The position numbers were made by a program, and so were the translations under genes. This document shows, one piece after another, positions 1 through 6,043 of a stretch of DNA of 9,625 nt. Under the pieces are notes generated by a model. The model saw only the letters and a list, made by a program, of their open reading frames with translations, made no database searches and was not told the origin of the DNA. The stretch lies in assembly GCA_964421875.1 (NCBI GenBank), contig CAYQZD010000133.1, positions 1-9,625 on the forward strand, written 5' to 3'. How positions within the stretch are numbered: the stretch's first letter is position 1; the number at the start of each line of letters is the position of its first letter. This DNA comes from CAYQZD01 sp964421875 (GTDB lineage Bacteria; Electryoneota; Tariuqbacteria; Tariuqbacterales; Tariuqbacteraceae).

Positions 1-40
1 TAAATAATTACCCACACGAAACAGCGATGAACCAGAAAGG

Positions 41-73
41 TTCTGTCTTCCGCCGTACTGCGGATTGACAGAA
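41..73. repeat. Interrupted hairpin upstream of the zinc-finger gene
   Basis: TTCTGTC (41-47) pairs with GACAGAA (67-73), and inside it CCGC (50-53) pairs with GCGG (60-63) around a CGTACT loop. Asymmetric two- and three-base bulges separate the two stems. The layout resembles the other REP-like hairpins in this window. It lies between the window edge and the first gene, so a tightly linked upstream partner gene is unlikely to read straight into position 118. No function can be assigned. Confidence 0.5.
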
Positions 74-117
74 TGACGGTTTTAGTTATCGCTTATAGAA
101 CTTAATAGCTGCTAAAA

Positions 118-351
118 ATGAAATGTATAGTATGCAGACACGGTGAAACTGTCCCCGGAAAAATTTCTTTGACCTTTGAACGGGGAAAAACACTGGTCGT
201 GTTCAGAAATATCCCTACTGAAATTTGTTCGAACTGCGGTGAATCATACATTGACGTGGGAATCACCCAACATTTGACTCAGAAAGCGCAGGAAGCCGCT
301 GCCGATGGAATTCAAGTAATAGTGCGGGAATACGAAGAAGAATTAGTATAA
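118..351 (+). CDS. YgiT/MqsA-type zinc-finger protein (antitoxin-like)
   Basis: A 77-residue protein with two CxxC pairs: C3-C6 in the opening MKCIVC, and C37-C40 in ICSNCGE. This is the layout of the YgiT-type zinc-finger family, the N-terminal half of MqsA-like antitoxins. In known family members the four cysteines bind structural zinc, and the protein is usually encoded next to a small toxin (MqsR, or a DUF4258-type RNase-like protein). The C-terminal part (about 48-77) is a helix followed by a strand rich in Glu. No DNA-binding HTH domain follows, so this is the short stand-alone form. No toxin is visible downstream, where the next gene is exbB; the 117 bases upstream are too few to judge. 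There is no clear Shine-Dalgarno, but this ATG puts the first CxxC at residue 3, as is usual for the family. The family call is firm; the antitoxin role is inferred. Confidence 0.85.
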   Translation: MKCIVCRHGETVPGKISLTFERGKTLVVFRNIPTEICSNCGESYIDVGITQHLTQKAQEAAADGIQVIVREYEEELV

Positions 352-459
352 TTCTAAAACATCGGCTCTCTCATTGTATTGACTGGTCGATAGATAAAAG
401 TACTGTTTAGGCATCGGAACACAATACCGTTTGCTATGGTTTAATATAGGGGGAAATTG

Positions 460-488
460 TTGACTTTTTCCCTTAAATTTCATATAAT
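460..488 (+). promoter_or_regulatory. Sigma70-type promoter for the exbB operon
   Basis: TTGACT at 460-465 matches five of six bases of the -35 consensus. TATAAT at 483-488 is a perfect -10, and the spacer is exactly 17 bp. Transcription would start near 495, leaving a leader of about 80 nt before exbB. This is the best promoter-like sequence in the window and sits just where an operon promoter is expected. The call assumes the host's housekeeping sigma factor has standard specificity. Confidence 0.7.
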
Positions 489-576
489 AATAATTCTAAT
501 TCGGCTTGGTTTAAAGTCGCCGATTTTATAACAGCGAAAACAATCTAATTACCAACCTTTCGGAGGATATCTTATA

Positions 577-1197
577 ATGGTAGATCTCTTCTTACAGGGC
601 GGGCCCTTTATGTATCCCATCTTAGCCTGCCTTATATTGGGATTGATGTTCGTTCTGGAACGCTTTTTTACATTGACCAGAGCCTCGATTAACCGCCGTA
701 AGTTTATGACCAATCTGACCAAATCCCTCGACGGCGCAGGATACGAGGAGGCGACCGAGCTTTGCTCCAGAACCCAAGGCCCTGTCGCCTCGGTGATTCA
801 CGCCGGACTGTTGCGGGTGAACCGGGGAATCGAAGCGATGGAAAAGGCGATTATGTCCGCCGGAACCATCGAGATGGCTTTCCTGGAACGGAACCTGGTG
901 TGGATTTCCACCTTCATCTCCATCGCTCCTATGTTAGGATTCACCGGAACCGTAGCCGGGATGGTCAGCGCTTTCCGCAGCATCGCCGAAGCCAACGACA
1001 TCTCCCCCTCTATCGTCGCCGGCGGTATCTCCCAGGCGCTGCTCACAACCCTGTTCGGCCTTATCGTGGCCATCATCCTCCAATTCTTCAACAACTACTT
1101 CATCTCCCGCATCGATAAAATGGTGCTGGATATGGAAGAGGCTTCGGTGGAATTTGTGGACTTGATGGTGGACAAGGAGACTCCTGAAGCGAAATAA
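577..1197 (+). CDS. exbB: ExbB/TolQ/MotA-family proton channel subunit
   Basis: A 206-residue inner-membrane protein of the MotA/TolQ/ExbB family. ExbB forms the pentameric proton channel that, with ExbD, powers TonB. Three membrane segments are visible: about 11-32, 106-132 and 147-173. The family signature APMLGFTGTVAGMVSAF (117-133) runs into TM2/TM3, and ALLTTLFGLIVAI (154-166) carries the polar threonines that line the pore. The cytoplasmic loop between TM1 and TM2 (about 33-104) is of usual ExbB size. GGAGG at 562-566 lies 10 bases before the ATG and fixes the start; it is the only strong ribosome-binding site in this operon. Two exbD genes and tonB follow, which favours ExbB over TolQ, since no TolA/TolB/Pal is present. 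TolQ-like function in a TonB setting cannot be fully excluded. Confidence 0.93.
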   Translation: MVDLFLQGGPFMYPILACLILGLMFVLERFFTLTRASINRRKFMTNLTKSLDGAGYEEATELCSRTQGPVASVIHAGLLRVNRGIEAMEKAIMSAGTIEMAFLERNLVWISTFISIAPMLGFTGTVAGMVSAFRSIAEANDISPSIVAGGISQALLTTLFGLIVAIILQFFNNYFISRIDKMVLDMEEASVEFVDLMVDKETPEAK

Positions 1198-1208
1198 CCT
1201 CGGAGTCT

Positions 1209-1227
1209 GCCGCACTTGAACTGCGGC
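1209..1227 (+). other. Hairpin in the exbB-exbD spacer
   Basis: GCCGCA (1209-1214) and TGCGGC (1222-1227) form a 6-bp stem with a 7-nt loop, twelve bases after the exbB stop. No run of T follows, so it is not a standard intrinsic terminator. It could slow 3' decay of exbB mRNA or let part of transcription stop, but that is only inference. Confidence 0.35.
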
Positions 1228-1276
1228 GCAAAATAATTGCCTTCACCTACATCTAAATCTAAATCGCAGATTCGCT

Positions 1277-1699
1277 ATGTTCACCGAAAAAAAGAAGAAG
1301 GCCGAATCCGGCATCCCCACTGCATCGCTGCCGGACATCGTGTTCCTGCTGCTGGTGTTTTTCCTGCTTACCACCACCATCGATATGGATAAGGGCATCA
1401 ACCTCACCCTCCCGGACAAGGGAGGCCAGGTCAAGGTGCGGAAGCAGAATATCAGCAACGTGTTGATAAACGCGCAGGGGCAGGTGCTGGTGGACGACGA
1501 GCCGGTGGAAATCCCGCTGCTCCAGGATACGATGAAGGAGAAACTGCAGGCCCGAGGTTTCGACGCCGAAGGCAAGCCGATTCTCATCGTCTCCATCAAG
1601 ACCGACCGAAAAACCCCTTACAACACCTACATCGAGGTCTTGGACCAGGTGAAACTTGCCGGAGCCACCCGTATCTCCATCGCCGAACCGGAGGGGTGA
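1277..1699 (+). CDS. exbD: ExbD/TolR-family protein, first copy
   Basis: A 140-residue bitopic inner-membrane protein. Residues 1-18 are a short basic cytoplasmic tail (MFTEKKKKAE), then one membrane helix, about 20-36, begins with SLPDIVFLLLVFFLLTTT. D20 occupies the position of the essential membrane aspartate that carries protons in ExbD/TolR. The periplasmic domain (about 40-140) has the length and the closing ATRISIAEPE strand expected for ExbD. The gene starts 79 bp after exbB with no clear Shine-Dalgarno, and no alternative in-frame start keeps the basic tail and membrane helix. Its product is expected to sit in the ExbB pore and couple proton flow to TonB. It differs clearly from the second copy outside the membrane segment. 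Confidence 0.92.
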   Translation: MFTEKKKKAESGIPTASLPDIVFLLLVFFLLTTTIDMDKGINLTLPDKGGQVKVRKQNISNVLINAQGQVLVDDEPVEIPLLQDTMKEKLQARGFDAEGKPILIVSIKTDRKTPYNTYIEVLDQVKLAGATRISIAEPEG

Positions 1700-1794
1700 T
1701 TTGCGGGAAATATGGCCGTACTATACTCTATCAGGCGTCGTATCCTCAACTTCGGCGCTATTGAAAGCTGAATAATAATTATGCGGCGTAATCT

Positions 1795-2199
1795 ATGAAA
1801 TTCTCCAAGAAAATCAAGGTATCAGCAGAGATTCCTCAGGCGTCGCTCCCGGACATCATCTTTATGCTGCTGATGTTCTTTATGGTGGTTACGGTGTTCA
1901 AAGAATTCCGGGGACTGCCTATCGTCACCCCGGCGGCGCGTTCCACCGAGAAAATCGACACCAAACGCAATGTGGCTTATGTCTGGGCTGACCGCAACAA
2001 CCGGGTCTCCATCGACGATCAATTGATTCAGATAAAGGACGTCTCCAGCATCATTGGCGAAAAATTCGCCCAAAACCGCCGTCTCATCGTCTCTATGAAA
2101 GTCGATAGAGACACCGAAATGGGGCTGGTGACCGATATCCAGGAAGAACTCCGGGACGCCTACGCGCTGAGGATAAACTATTCCACCCGGTTTAAGTAA
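1795..2199 (+). CDS. exbD: ExbD/TolR-family protein, second copy
   Basis: A 134-residue ExbD paralogue. It shares the N-terminal plan with the first copy (IPQASLPDIIFMLLMFFMVV, residues 13-32), including the proton-carrying aspartate at D20. Its periplasmic domain (about 38-134) is largely different, with a VSMKVDRDTEMG stretch around 99-110 in place of VSIKTDRKTPYN. Operons with two exbD genes are common in Bacteroidetes and related phyla, and the two products may form a mixed dimer within the ExbB ring; that is inference. The start has no Shine-Dalgarno. It overlaps by ATGA (1795-1798) the stop of a five-codon open frame, MRRNL, beginning at 1781, which might supply ribosomes by re-initiation. 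The spacer from the first exbD is 95 bp. Confidence 0.92.
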   Translation: MKFSKKIKVSAEIPQASLPDIIFMLLMFFMVVTVFKEFRGLPIVTPAARSTEKIDTKRNVAYVWADRNNRVSIDDQLIQIKDVSSIIGEKFAQNRRLIVSMKVDRDTEMGLVTDIQEELRDAYALRINYSTRFK

Positions 2200-2336
2200 C
2201 CATATTATTGTGGCGCTGGGTCTCCCCATCCGGCATCATACCATTATTATTATTGAAAATGCTGTCAACCACAGAGAGTCGGCAGCGTGAAGAGTGCTTA
2301 GCCTTTTACACTTAACCATATATTGGTCATTTTAGA

Positions 2337-2990
2337 ATGCAGCGAAGCAAAGATCCCCAAATTGACCTGAAGCTGAAGTATACGAAAACCCTGGAGCTGT
2401 CGCTGGTCATCACTTTGGCGCTCGTTAGCGGCCTTCTGCTGGGTTTTAAGAAGTTCGAGATTAAAGCGCAAGCGATTAAGGCGGAGCAGGTCACCATTAA
2501 AGCCGAGGACATCCCCCTCACTCAGCAGGTGAAACGCCCGCCGCCCCCGGCGCGCCCCTCTATCCCCGTGGAATCGGACGATCCTGAAATCGATGAAGAC
2601 TTCACCATCGACGAGGTGGAATGGGACATCACCGACGAACCGCCCCCGCCCCCGCCCCCGCCGGAGGAAGTGGTCGATTTCTTCGCGGTCGAAGAGAAAC
2701 CGGTGCTGCTGGGCGGAGCAAAGGCGATTATGGATTATATCAATGAACACCAGCTATACCCCGAAATGGCTCGGCTGGCCGGTATCTCGGGCGCAGCGGT
2801 GGTGCAATTCATCGTCAGCCCCGAAGGCATCCCCCGCGATTTCCAGGTGACTCAGGAGAGACCCAAGGATATGGGGTTCGGCCAGGCCGCTATCGAAGCG
2901 ATGAAGCATATGAAGTTCAAACCCGGTAAACAGCGCGACCGCTATGTAGCTGTCAGAATGCAGCAGGTCATCAACTTCAGGACAAAATAG
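2337..2990 (+). CDS. tonB: TonB-family energy transducer
   Basis: A 217-residue protein with classic TonB architecture. It has a short cytoplasmic N-terminus with charged residues, one membrane anchor at about 21-37, and a periplasmic linker with proline runs (PPPPARP near 68-74 and eight prolines at 102-109) surrounded by acidic residues. A C-terminal TonB domain covers about 124-217. The YPEMARLAGISGAAVVQFIV stretch (141-160) is the family signature, and the final VINFR strand would pair with the TonB box of a receptor. It spans the periplasm and passes energy from ExbB/ExbD to outer-membrane receptors, none of which is encoded here. The gene follows the second exbD by 137 bp and has no clear Shine-Dalgarno. 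The linker acidity and the EEKPVLLGG segment resemble FCB-group TonB proteins. Confidence 0.94.
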   Translation: MQRSKDPQIDLKLKYTKTLELSLVITLALVSGLLLGFKKFEIKAQAIKAEQVTIKAEDIPLTQQVKRPPPPARPSIPVESDDPEIDEDFTIDEVEWDITDEPPPPPPPPEEVVDFFAVEEKPVLLGGAKAIMDYINEHQLYPEMARLAGISGAAVVQFIVSPEGIPRDFQVTQERPKDMGFGQAAIEAMKHMKFKPGKQRDRYVAVRMQQVINFRTK

Positions 2991-3133
2991 CCGGCGCTTA
3001 GCGTCCACAATTGGCAAAACAGACCATCGCCTAAGGGAACGAGCCATTGTTGTGGATGCCGCCAAAGAGGCTGTCTATGACGGCTCCCTTGGCAGGAAAA
3101 ATGCAGCGAAATCGATACCGGAAAGTTATAGAT

Positions 3134-3153
3134 GGGGCCTCACCTGAGGCCCC
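3134..3153 (+). terminator. Strong hairpin after tonB, possible terminator
   Basis: GGGGCCTC (3134-3141) and GAGGCCCC (3146-3153) form a perfect 8-bp, very GC-rich stem with an ACCT loop, 143 bp downstream of tonB. What follows is AAAAATTTAT rather than a clean T-run, so it is an imperfect intrinsic terminator. Its position between the tonB operon and dsbD suits a boundary. It could also be a REP-like repeat. Confidence 0.4.
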
Positions 3154-3277
3154 AAAAATTTATCAATCCCCATGAAAAAGCCGCCACATTCGTACCGAGT
3201 TTATCTCTCCCCCTCAGCCCTAAAAATCCAATGCGCCCGGAATCCCACTCCATCATATACAGCAAACCTATGCAAAT

Positions 3278-5065
3278 ATGATTATTAAACAATCGAAACT
3301 AATGTTTCTGCTCCTGGCGCTGGCAATTGCGCTCCCAGCGGCAGGGCAGGAAAATCCGATTCTTCAACCGGAGGGGATATTCTCCCACAGCGGCTATCAA
3401 TCCGGAGGCAAAGGGACATTGGCGGTAGTATTCAATACACCTCCGGGCCACCATATCACCTCGTTGAATACCGGCAATTTTTACATAGAGATTGATTCAC
3501 TGGCGGGATTTCGCTTCGAAACGCCCAGATTTCCGGCGGGTGTGGATTTTGAAGGCGATATGGTCTATCGGGGTAAAGTTCCGGTACTGGTCGATTTCTC
3601 CCTCGATAAAGGGTTAGAACCGGGTGAATATCGCGTGAAAGTCAGCTACGGTTATCAGATTTGCCGCGAAGCCGGACTGTTATGCTATATCCCGGAGTAC
3701 GGGGAGCTGGAATTGGCTTTGCAGGTCCTGCCTCCGGGAACCACCCCCTTCCCTTCAGGCGATGAAATTTTCCAATCGACGGTCGCGCCTGAATCAGAAC
3801 CTTCGGAGGCGGGAACGCTCGCCGGACGATTCTCTTCGGCGCTGGCGGGAGGGTCGATAACCGCCTTCCTGCTGGTGTTCCTCGCCGGGATATTGACCAG
3901 TTTCACTCCCTGCGTTTACCCGGTCATTCCCATTACCGTAGGTTACATCGGCGCCCGCGCCGACGGCAGGAAATCCACCGGCTTCGTCCTCGCCCTCTTT
4001 CTGGTGTTGGGGATGGCGCTGGTCTATTCGACCTTAGGGGTAATCGCCGCCGCTACCGGGTCGGTGTTCGGAGCCTACACCCAGCGCCCTGCGGCGCTGA
4101 TAACCGCCGCGGTGATATTCGCCCTGATGGGCGCTTCGATGCTGGGAGCATTCACCATCTCGCTCCCGGCGTCGATGCAGACCAAGCTCCAGACCCGGCG
4201 CACCGGGTTCATCGGCGCGGTATTGGTGGGAATGGTGACCGGACTGGTCGCCGCTCCCTGCGTGGGACCAGTGTTAGTGGCGCTGCTGGCTTGGGTGGCG
4301 GGGACCGGGAACATCGTCCTCGGATTCCTTTTGCTCTTCACCTACGCCGTCGGTTTGGGATTGCTGTTCATCGTTATCGGGACCTTCGCCGGGGCGATGG
4401 GAGCCCTGCCGGGGGCGGGCAAATGGATGGAGACGGTGAAACACATCTTCGGCTTCGCCTTGCTGGCGGGAGCGCTGTTCATCCTCAATCCTCTGTTAGG
4501 GGATGGAGTTTACCATCTGCTCTGGGGGATAATCCTCATCTTCGCCGGAATCAGCCTCGGCGCGCTTGATTTCAGCGCGGGCGAAGGTTCTTCCGGGAAA
4601 AGCCTGAGCCGGGGAGTGGGGATAATCCTGCTGGCGGGAGGACTGCTCTTCTTCATCGACGGTTTCAAGACCACATTCGGTCTTTTATCACCGCCTACAG
4701 TGGAGGCTCTCAGAGAAACCGGGGACATCGATTGGGTTGAGAACGATGCGGAGGGAGCCTTCGCCCTCGCCCAGTCCGGTGGGAAAGGGGTGGTGATTGA
4801 CTTCCGCGCCGATTGGTGCGTAGCCTGCCGCGAACTCGAAGAGAAGACCTGGCCCGACCTCGACGTGGTATCCGCAGGGGAAGGGTGGGTGTTCCTTCAG
4901 GTGGATTTGACCCGCCCGGATTCTACCCAGGAAGCCCTGCGGGAGCGGTATGAAGTAAAGGGACTGCCCACCGTGATTTTCCTCGACTCCGAGGGTAAAG
5001 AGTTGCACCGCTTTTTCGGCTACAAACCTCCTAAGGAGGCAGCGGCGCTGTTGCGGGAATTGTAA
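3278..5065 (+). CDS. dsbD: Thiol:disulfide interchange protein DsbD
   Basis: A 595-residue protein that moves electrons from cytoplasmic thioredoxin across the inner membrane to periplasmic thiol proteins (DsbC-type isomerases, cytochrome c maturation). All three DsbD parts are present. A signal peptide (1 to about 23) leads into a periplasmic alpha domain (about 25-155) with the redox pair C129 and C136 in YQICREAGLLCY. The membrane domain (about 190-465, roughly eight segments) carries C212 in TPCVYPVIP and C328 in AAPCVGP. The C-terminal thioredoxin-like domain (about 480-595) has ADWCVACRE with C514 and C517. Length is close to that of E. coli DsbD. No strong Shine-Dalgarno precedes the ATG; M9 is a possible alternative start but would shorten the signal peptide's basic end. 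The gene stands alone, between a hairpin-containing spacer and a repeat-filled gap. Confidence 0.95.
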   Translation: MIIKQSKLMFLLLALAIALPAAGQENPILQPEGIFSHSGYQSGGKGTLAVVFNTPPGHHITSLNTGNFYIEIDSLAGFRFETPRFPAGVDFEGDMVYRGKVPVLVDFSLDKGLEPGEYRVKVSYGYQICREAGLLCYIPEYGELELALQVLPPGTTPFPSGDEIFQSTVAPESEPSEAGTLAGRFSSALAGGSITAFLLVFLAGILTSFTPCVYPVIPITVGYIGARADGRKSTGFVLALFLVLGMALVYSTLGVIAAATGSVFGAYTQRPAALITAAVIFALMGASMLGAFTISLPASMQTKLQTRRTGFIGAVLVGMVTGLVAAPCVGPVLVALLAWVAGTGNIVLGFLLLFTYAVGLGLLFIVIGTFAGAMGALPGAGKWMETVKHIFGFALLAGALFILNPLLGDGVYHLLWGIILIFAGISLGALDFSAGEGSSGKSLSRGVGIILLAGGLLFFIDGFKTTFGLLSPPTVEALRETGDIDWVENDAEGAFALAQSGGKGVVIDFRADWCVACRELEEKTWPDLDVVSAGEGWVFLQVDLTRPDSTQEALRERYEVKGLPTVIFLDSEGKELHRFFGYKPPKEAAALLREL

Positions 5066-5190
5066 TGATGCGATTCGTCCGCATTGAGGGTGTAAACCTA
5101 TTTTTGAATCACGAAATACACGAAAGAACACTAAGGACACCAAAACAGAAACGGTTAATATTATTAATCAGGACTGTTAAAAGTTGCTAA

Positions 5191-5270
5191 TGTCATTGCG
5201 AACCATCCATACAGCTTTAGAAGCATTTCTTTGTTTATAATGGGATTGCTTCGCTTCGCTCGCAATGACA
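5191..5270. repeat. 80-bp MITE/REP-like inverted-repeat element, copy A
   Basis: The ends TGTCATTGCGA (5191-5201) and TCGCAATGACA (5260-5270) are perfect 11-bp inverted repeats. The right arm contains TGCTTCGCTTCGCTC, which is also present in the element at 5881-5962, and the interior TTTGTTTATAA motif is shared too. There is no coding capacity. It is best read as a non-autonomous dispersed repeat of the widespread TCATTGCGAG...GCAATGA type. Confidence 0.75.
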
Positions 5271-5318
5271 ATAATCTATTCCTCACACACTATTAATTGA
5301 CCCCATTAATAACAAAAT

Positions 5319-5344
5319 CATTCTGTCTAAGAATTTACAGAATG
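5319..5344. repeat. Small perfect hairpin
   Basis: CATTCTGT (5319-5326) and ACAGAATG (5337-5344) form an 8-bp stem with a 10-nt AT-rich loop. It shares the TTCTGT/ACAGAA core with the hairpin at 41-73, suggesting one degenerate repeat family. No T-run follows, so it is a weak terminator candidate at best. Confidence 0.35.
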
Positions 5345-5440
5345 GACGCAGAATGATATGACAAAGATGATTATTAGACATTTAATCGCATATGTTTTCG
5401 TGTGTTTCTTGTCTTTCGTGTTTTTCATGTTTCGAGAGCG

Positions 5441-5469
5441 TCGAGTATACTCAACAACCTTATTATATT
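5441..5469 (+). promoter_or_regulatory. Weak promoter with overlapping palindrome before trx
   Basis: TATATT at 5464-5469 could serve as a -10, with TCGAGT at 5441-5446 (three of six consensus bases) 17 bp upstream as a poor -35. A perfect 10-bp palindrome, GAGTATACTC (5443-5452), overlaps the -35 and spacer, where a repressor or activator could bind. The leader to the thioredoxin gene would be about 35 nt. This is a suggestion from position and symmetry only. Confidence 0.25.
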
Positions 5470-5510
5470 CAATAAGAAACTTTAACAATCCAACCATATA
5501 GAGGAACCTT

Positions 5511-5834
5511 ATGGCAACGCTTATCGACCTTAATCCTGATAATTTCGAACCTGAAGTATTGAAATCGGAAATCCTTGTCATCGTCGATTTCGGCGCGGAA
5601 TGGTGCGCGCCCTGCAAGAAAATCCACCCCATAATGGAGCAAATTGCCGCGGAGATGGGGGGGCGGGTCAAAGCCGGCTACCTCGACGTGGGCAGCCACC
5701 CTCAAATCGCCCAGCAGTATGCAGTGATGTCCGTGCCCCGGCTTATATTCTTCAAAGAGGGCAAACCGGTGGACTCTATAGTGGGCTTCATCCCCAAAGA
5801 AAAGATTATGGATATCGTCAATAAACACCTGTGA
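5511..5834 (+). CDS. trxA: Thioredoxin (WCAPC active site)
   Basis: A 107-residue single-domain thioredoxin, normal family length, with no signal peptide and so cytoplasmic. The active site lies in FGAEWCAPCKKIHP, with redox cysteines C32 and C35. This is a small change from the classical WCGPC, and Ala at the first dipeptide position is common in divergent thioredoxins. The cis-proline is P76 in SVPRLIFF; the following residue is Arg where Thr is usual, next to the active site. The end, FIPKEKIMDIVNKHL, matches the last helix. AGAGG at 5500-5504, six bases before the ATG, supports the start. It would reduce protein disulfides using thioredoxin reductase and could donate electrons to the DsbD encoded upstream, although 445 bp of repeats separate the two genes and they are probably not co-transcribed. 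The gene symbol is by similarity only. Confidence 0.9.
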   Translation: MATLIDLNPDNFEPEVLKSEILVIVDFGAEWCAPCKKIHPIMEQIAAEMGGRVKAGYLDVGSHPQIAQQYAVMSVPRLIFFKEGKPVDSIVGFIPKEKIMDIVNKHL

Positions 5835-5880
5835 AGGACAGAGAATAGATTGTCTGTCAGACAATAACTGAACTCCTGAA

Positions 5881-5962
5881 TGTCATTCTGAACGAAGTGA
5901 AGAATCTCTTGTTTATAAATGATTTACTAGAATGCAGATGCTTCGCTTCGCTCAGTATGACA
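5881..5962. repeat. 82-bp MITE/REP-like inverted-repeat element, copy B
   Basis: The element starts TGTCATTCTGA and ends with ATGACA, so its outer ends are inverted repeats, and the arms pair further in (GAACGAAGTGAAG against CTTCGCTTCGCTC, imperfect). It shares TGCTTCGCTTCGCTC and an interior TTGTTTATAA motif with 5191-5270, in the same orientation. The thioredoxin gene lies between the two. It begins 46 bases after the trx stop and could form a stem in the 3' end of that mRNA. Confidence 0.7.
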
Positions 5963-6043
5963 TGTTCATATTGTCAAATAGACAGTAAAGAAAAGAGAAC
6001 AGTAATTGAAATACAAATTCGATATCACAAATAGAGACCGAAT

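Larger units (their letters stand above)
5110..5429. repeat. CACGAAA-type arms facing each other in the dsbD-trx gap
   Basis: The 445-bp gap at 5066-5510 contains no convincing gene. Its outer parts carry related arms in opposite orientation. 5110-5131 contains CACGAAATACACGAAAGA, and the reverse complement of 5408-5429 contains CATGAAAAACACGAAAGA, giving two mismatches over 18 bases. The enclosed segment holds the element at 5191-5270 and the small hairpin at 5319-5344. Short CACGAAA-type repeats of this kind occur scattered in many environmental genomes. Whether the two arms ever bounded one mobile unit cannot be told here. Confidence 0.45.

Noticed and set aside
65..70. Perfect TTGACA before the zinc-finger gene
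   Set aside because: No -10 lies at 16-18 bp (the nearest TATAGA is 23 bp away), and the TTGACA is part of a hairpin repeat arm.
2259..2315. 18-codon ATG open frame between exbD and tonB
   Set aside because: It has no ribosome-binding site, no recognisable sequence, and a length expected by chance.
5027..5039. CCTCCTAAGGAGG palindrome with a strong Shine-Dalgarno core
   Set aside because: It lies inside dsbD, encoding PPKEA near the C-terminus, and no start codon with a gene follows at a useful distance.
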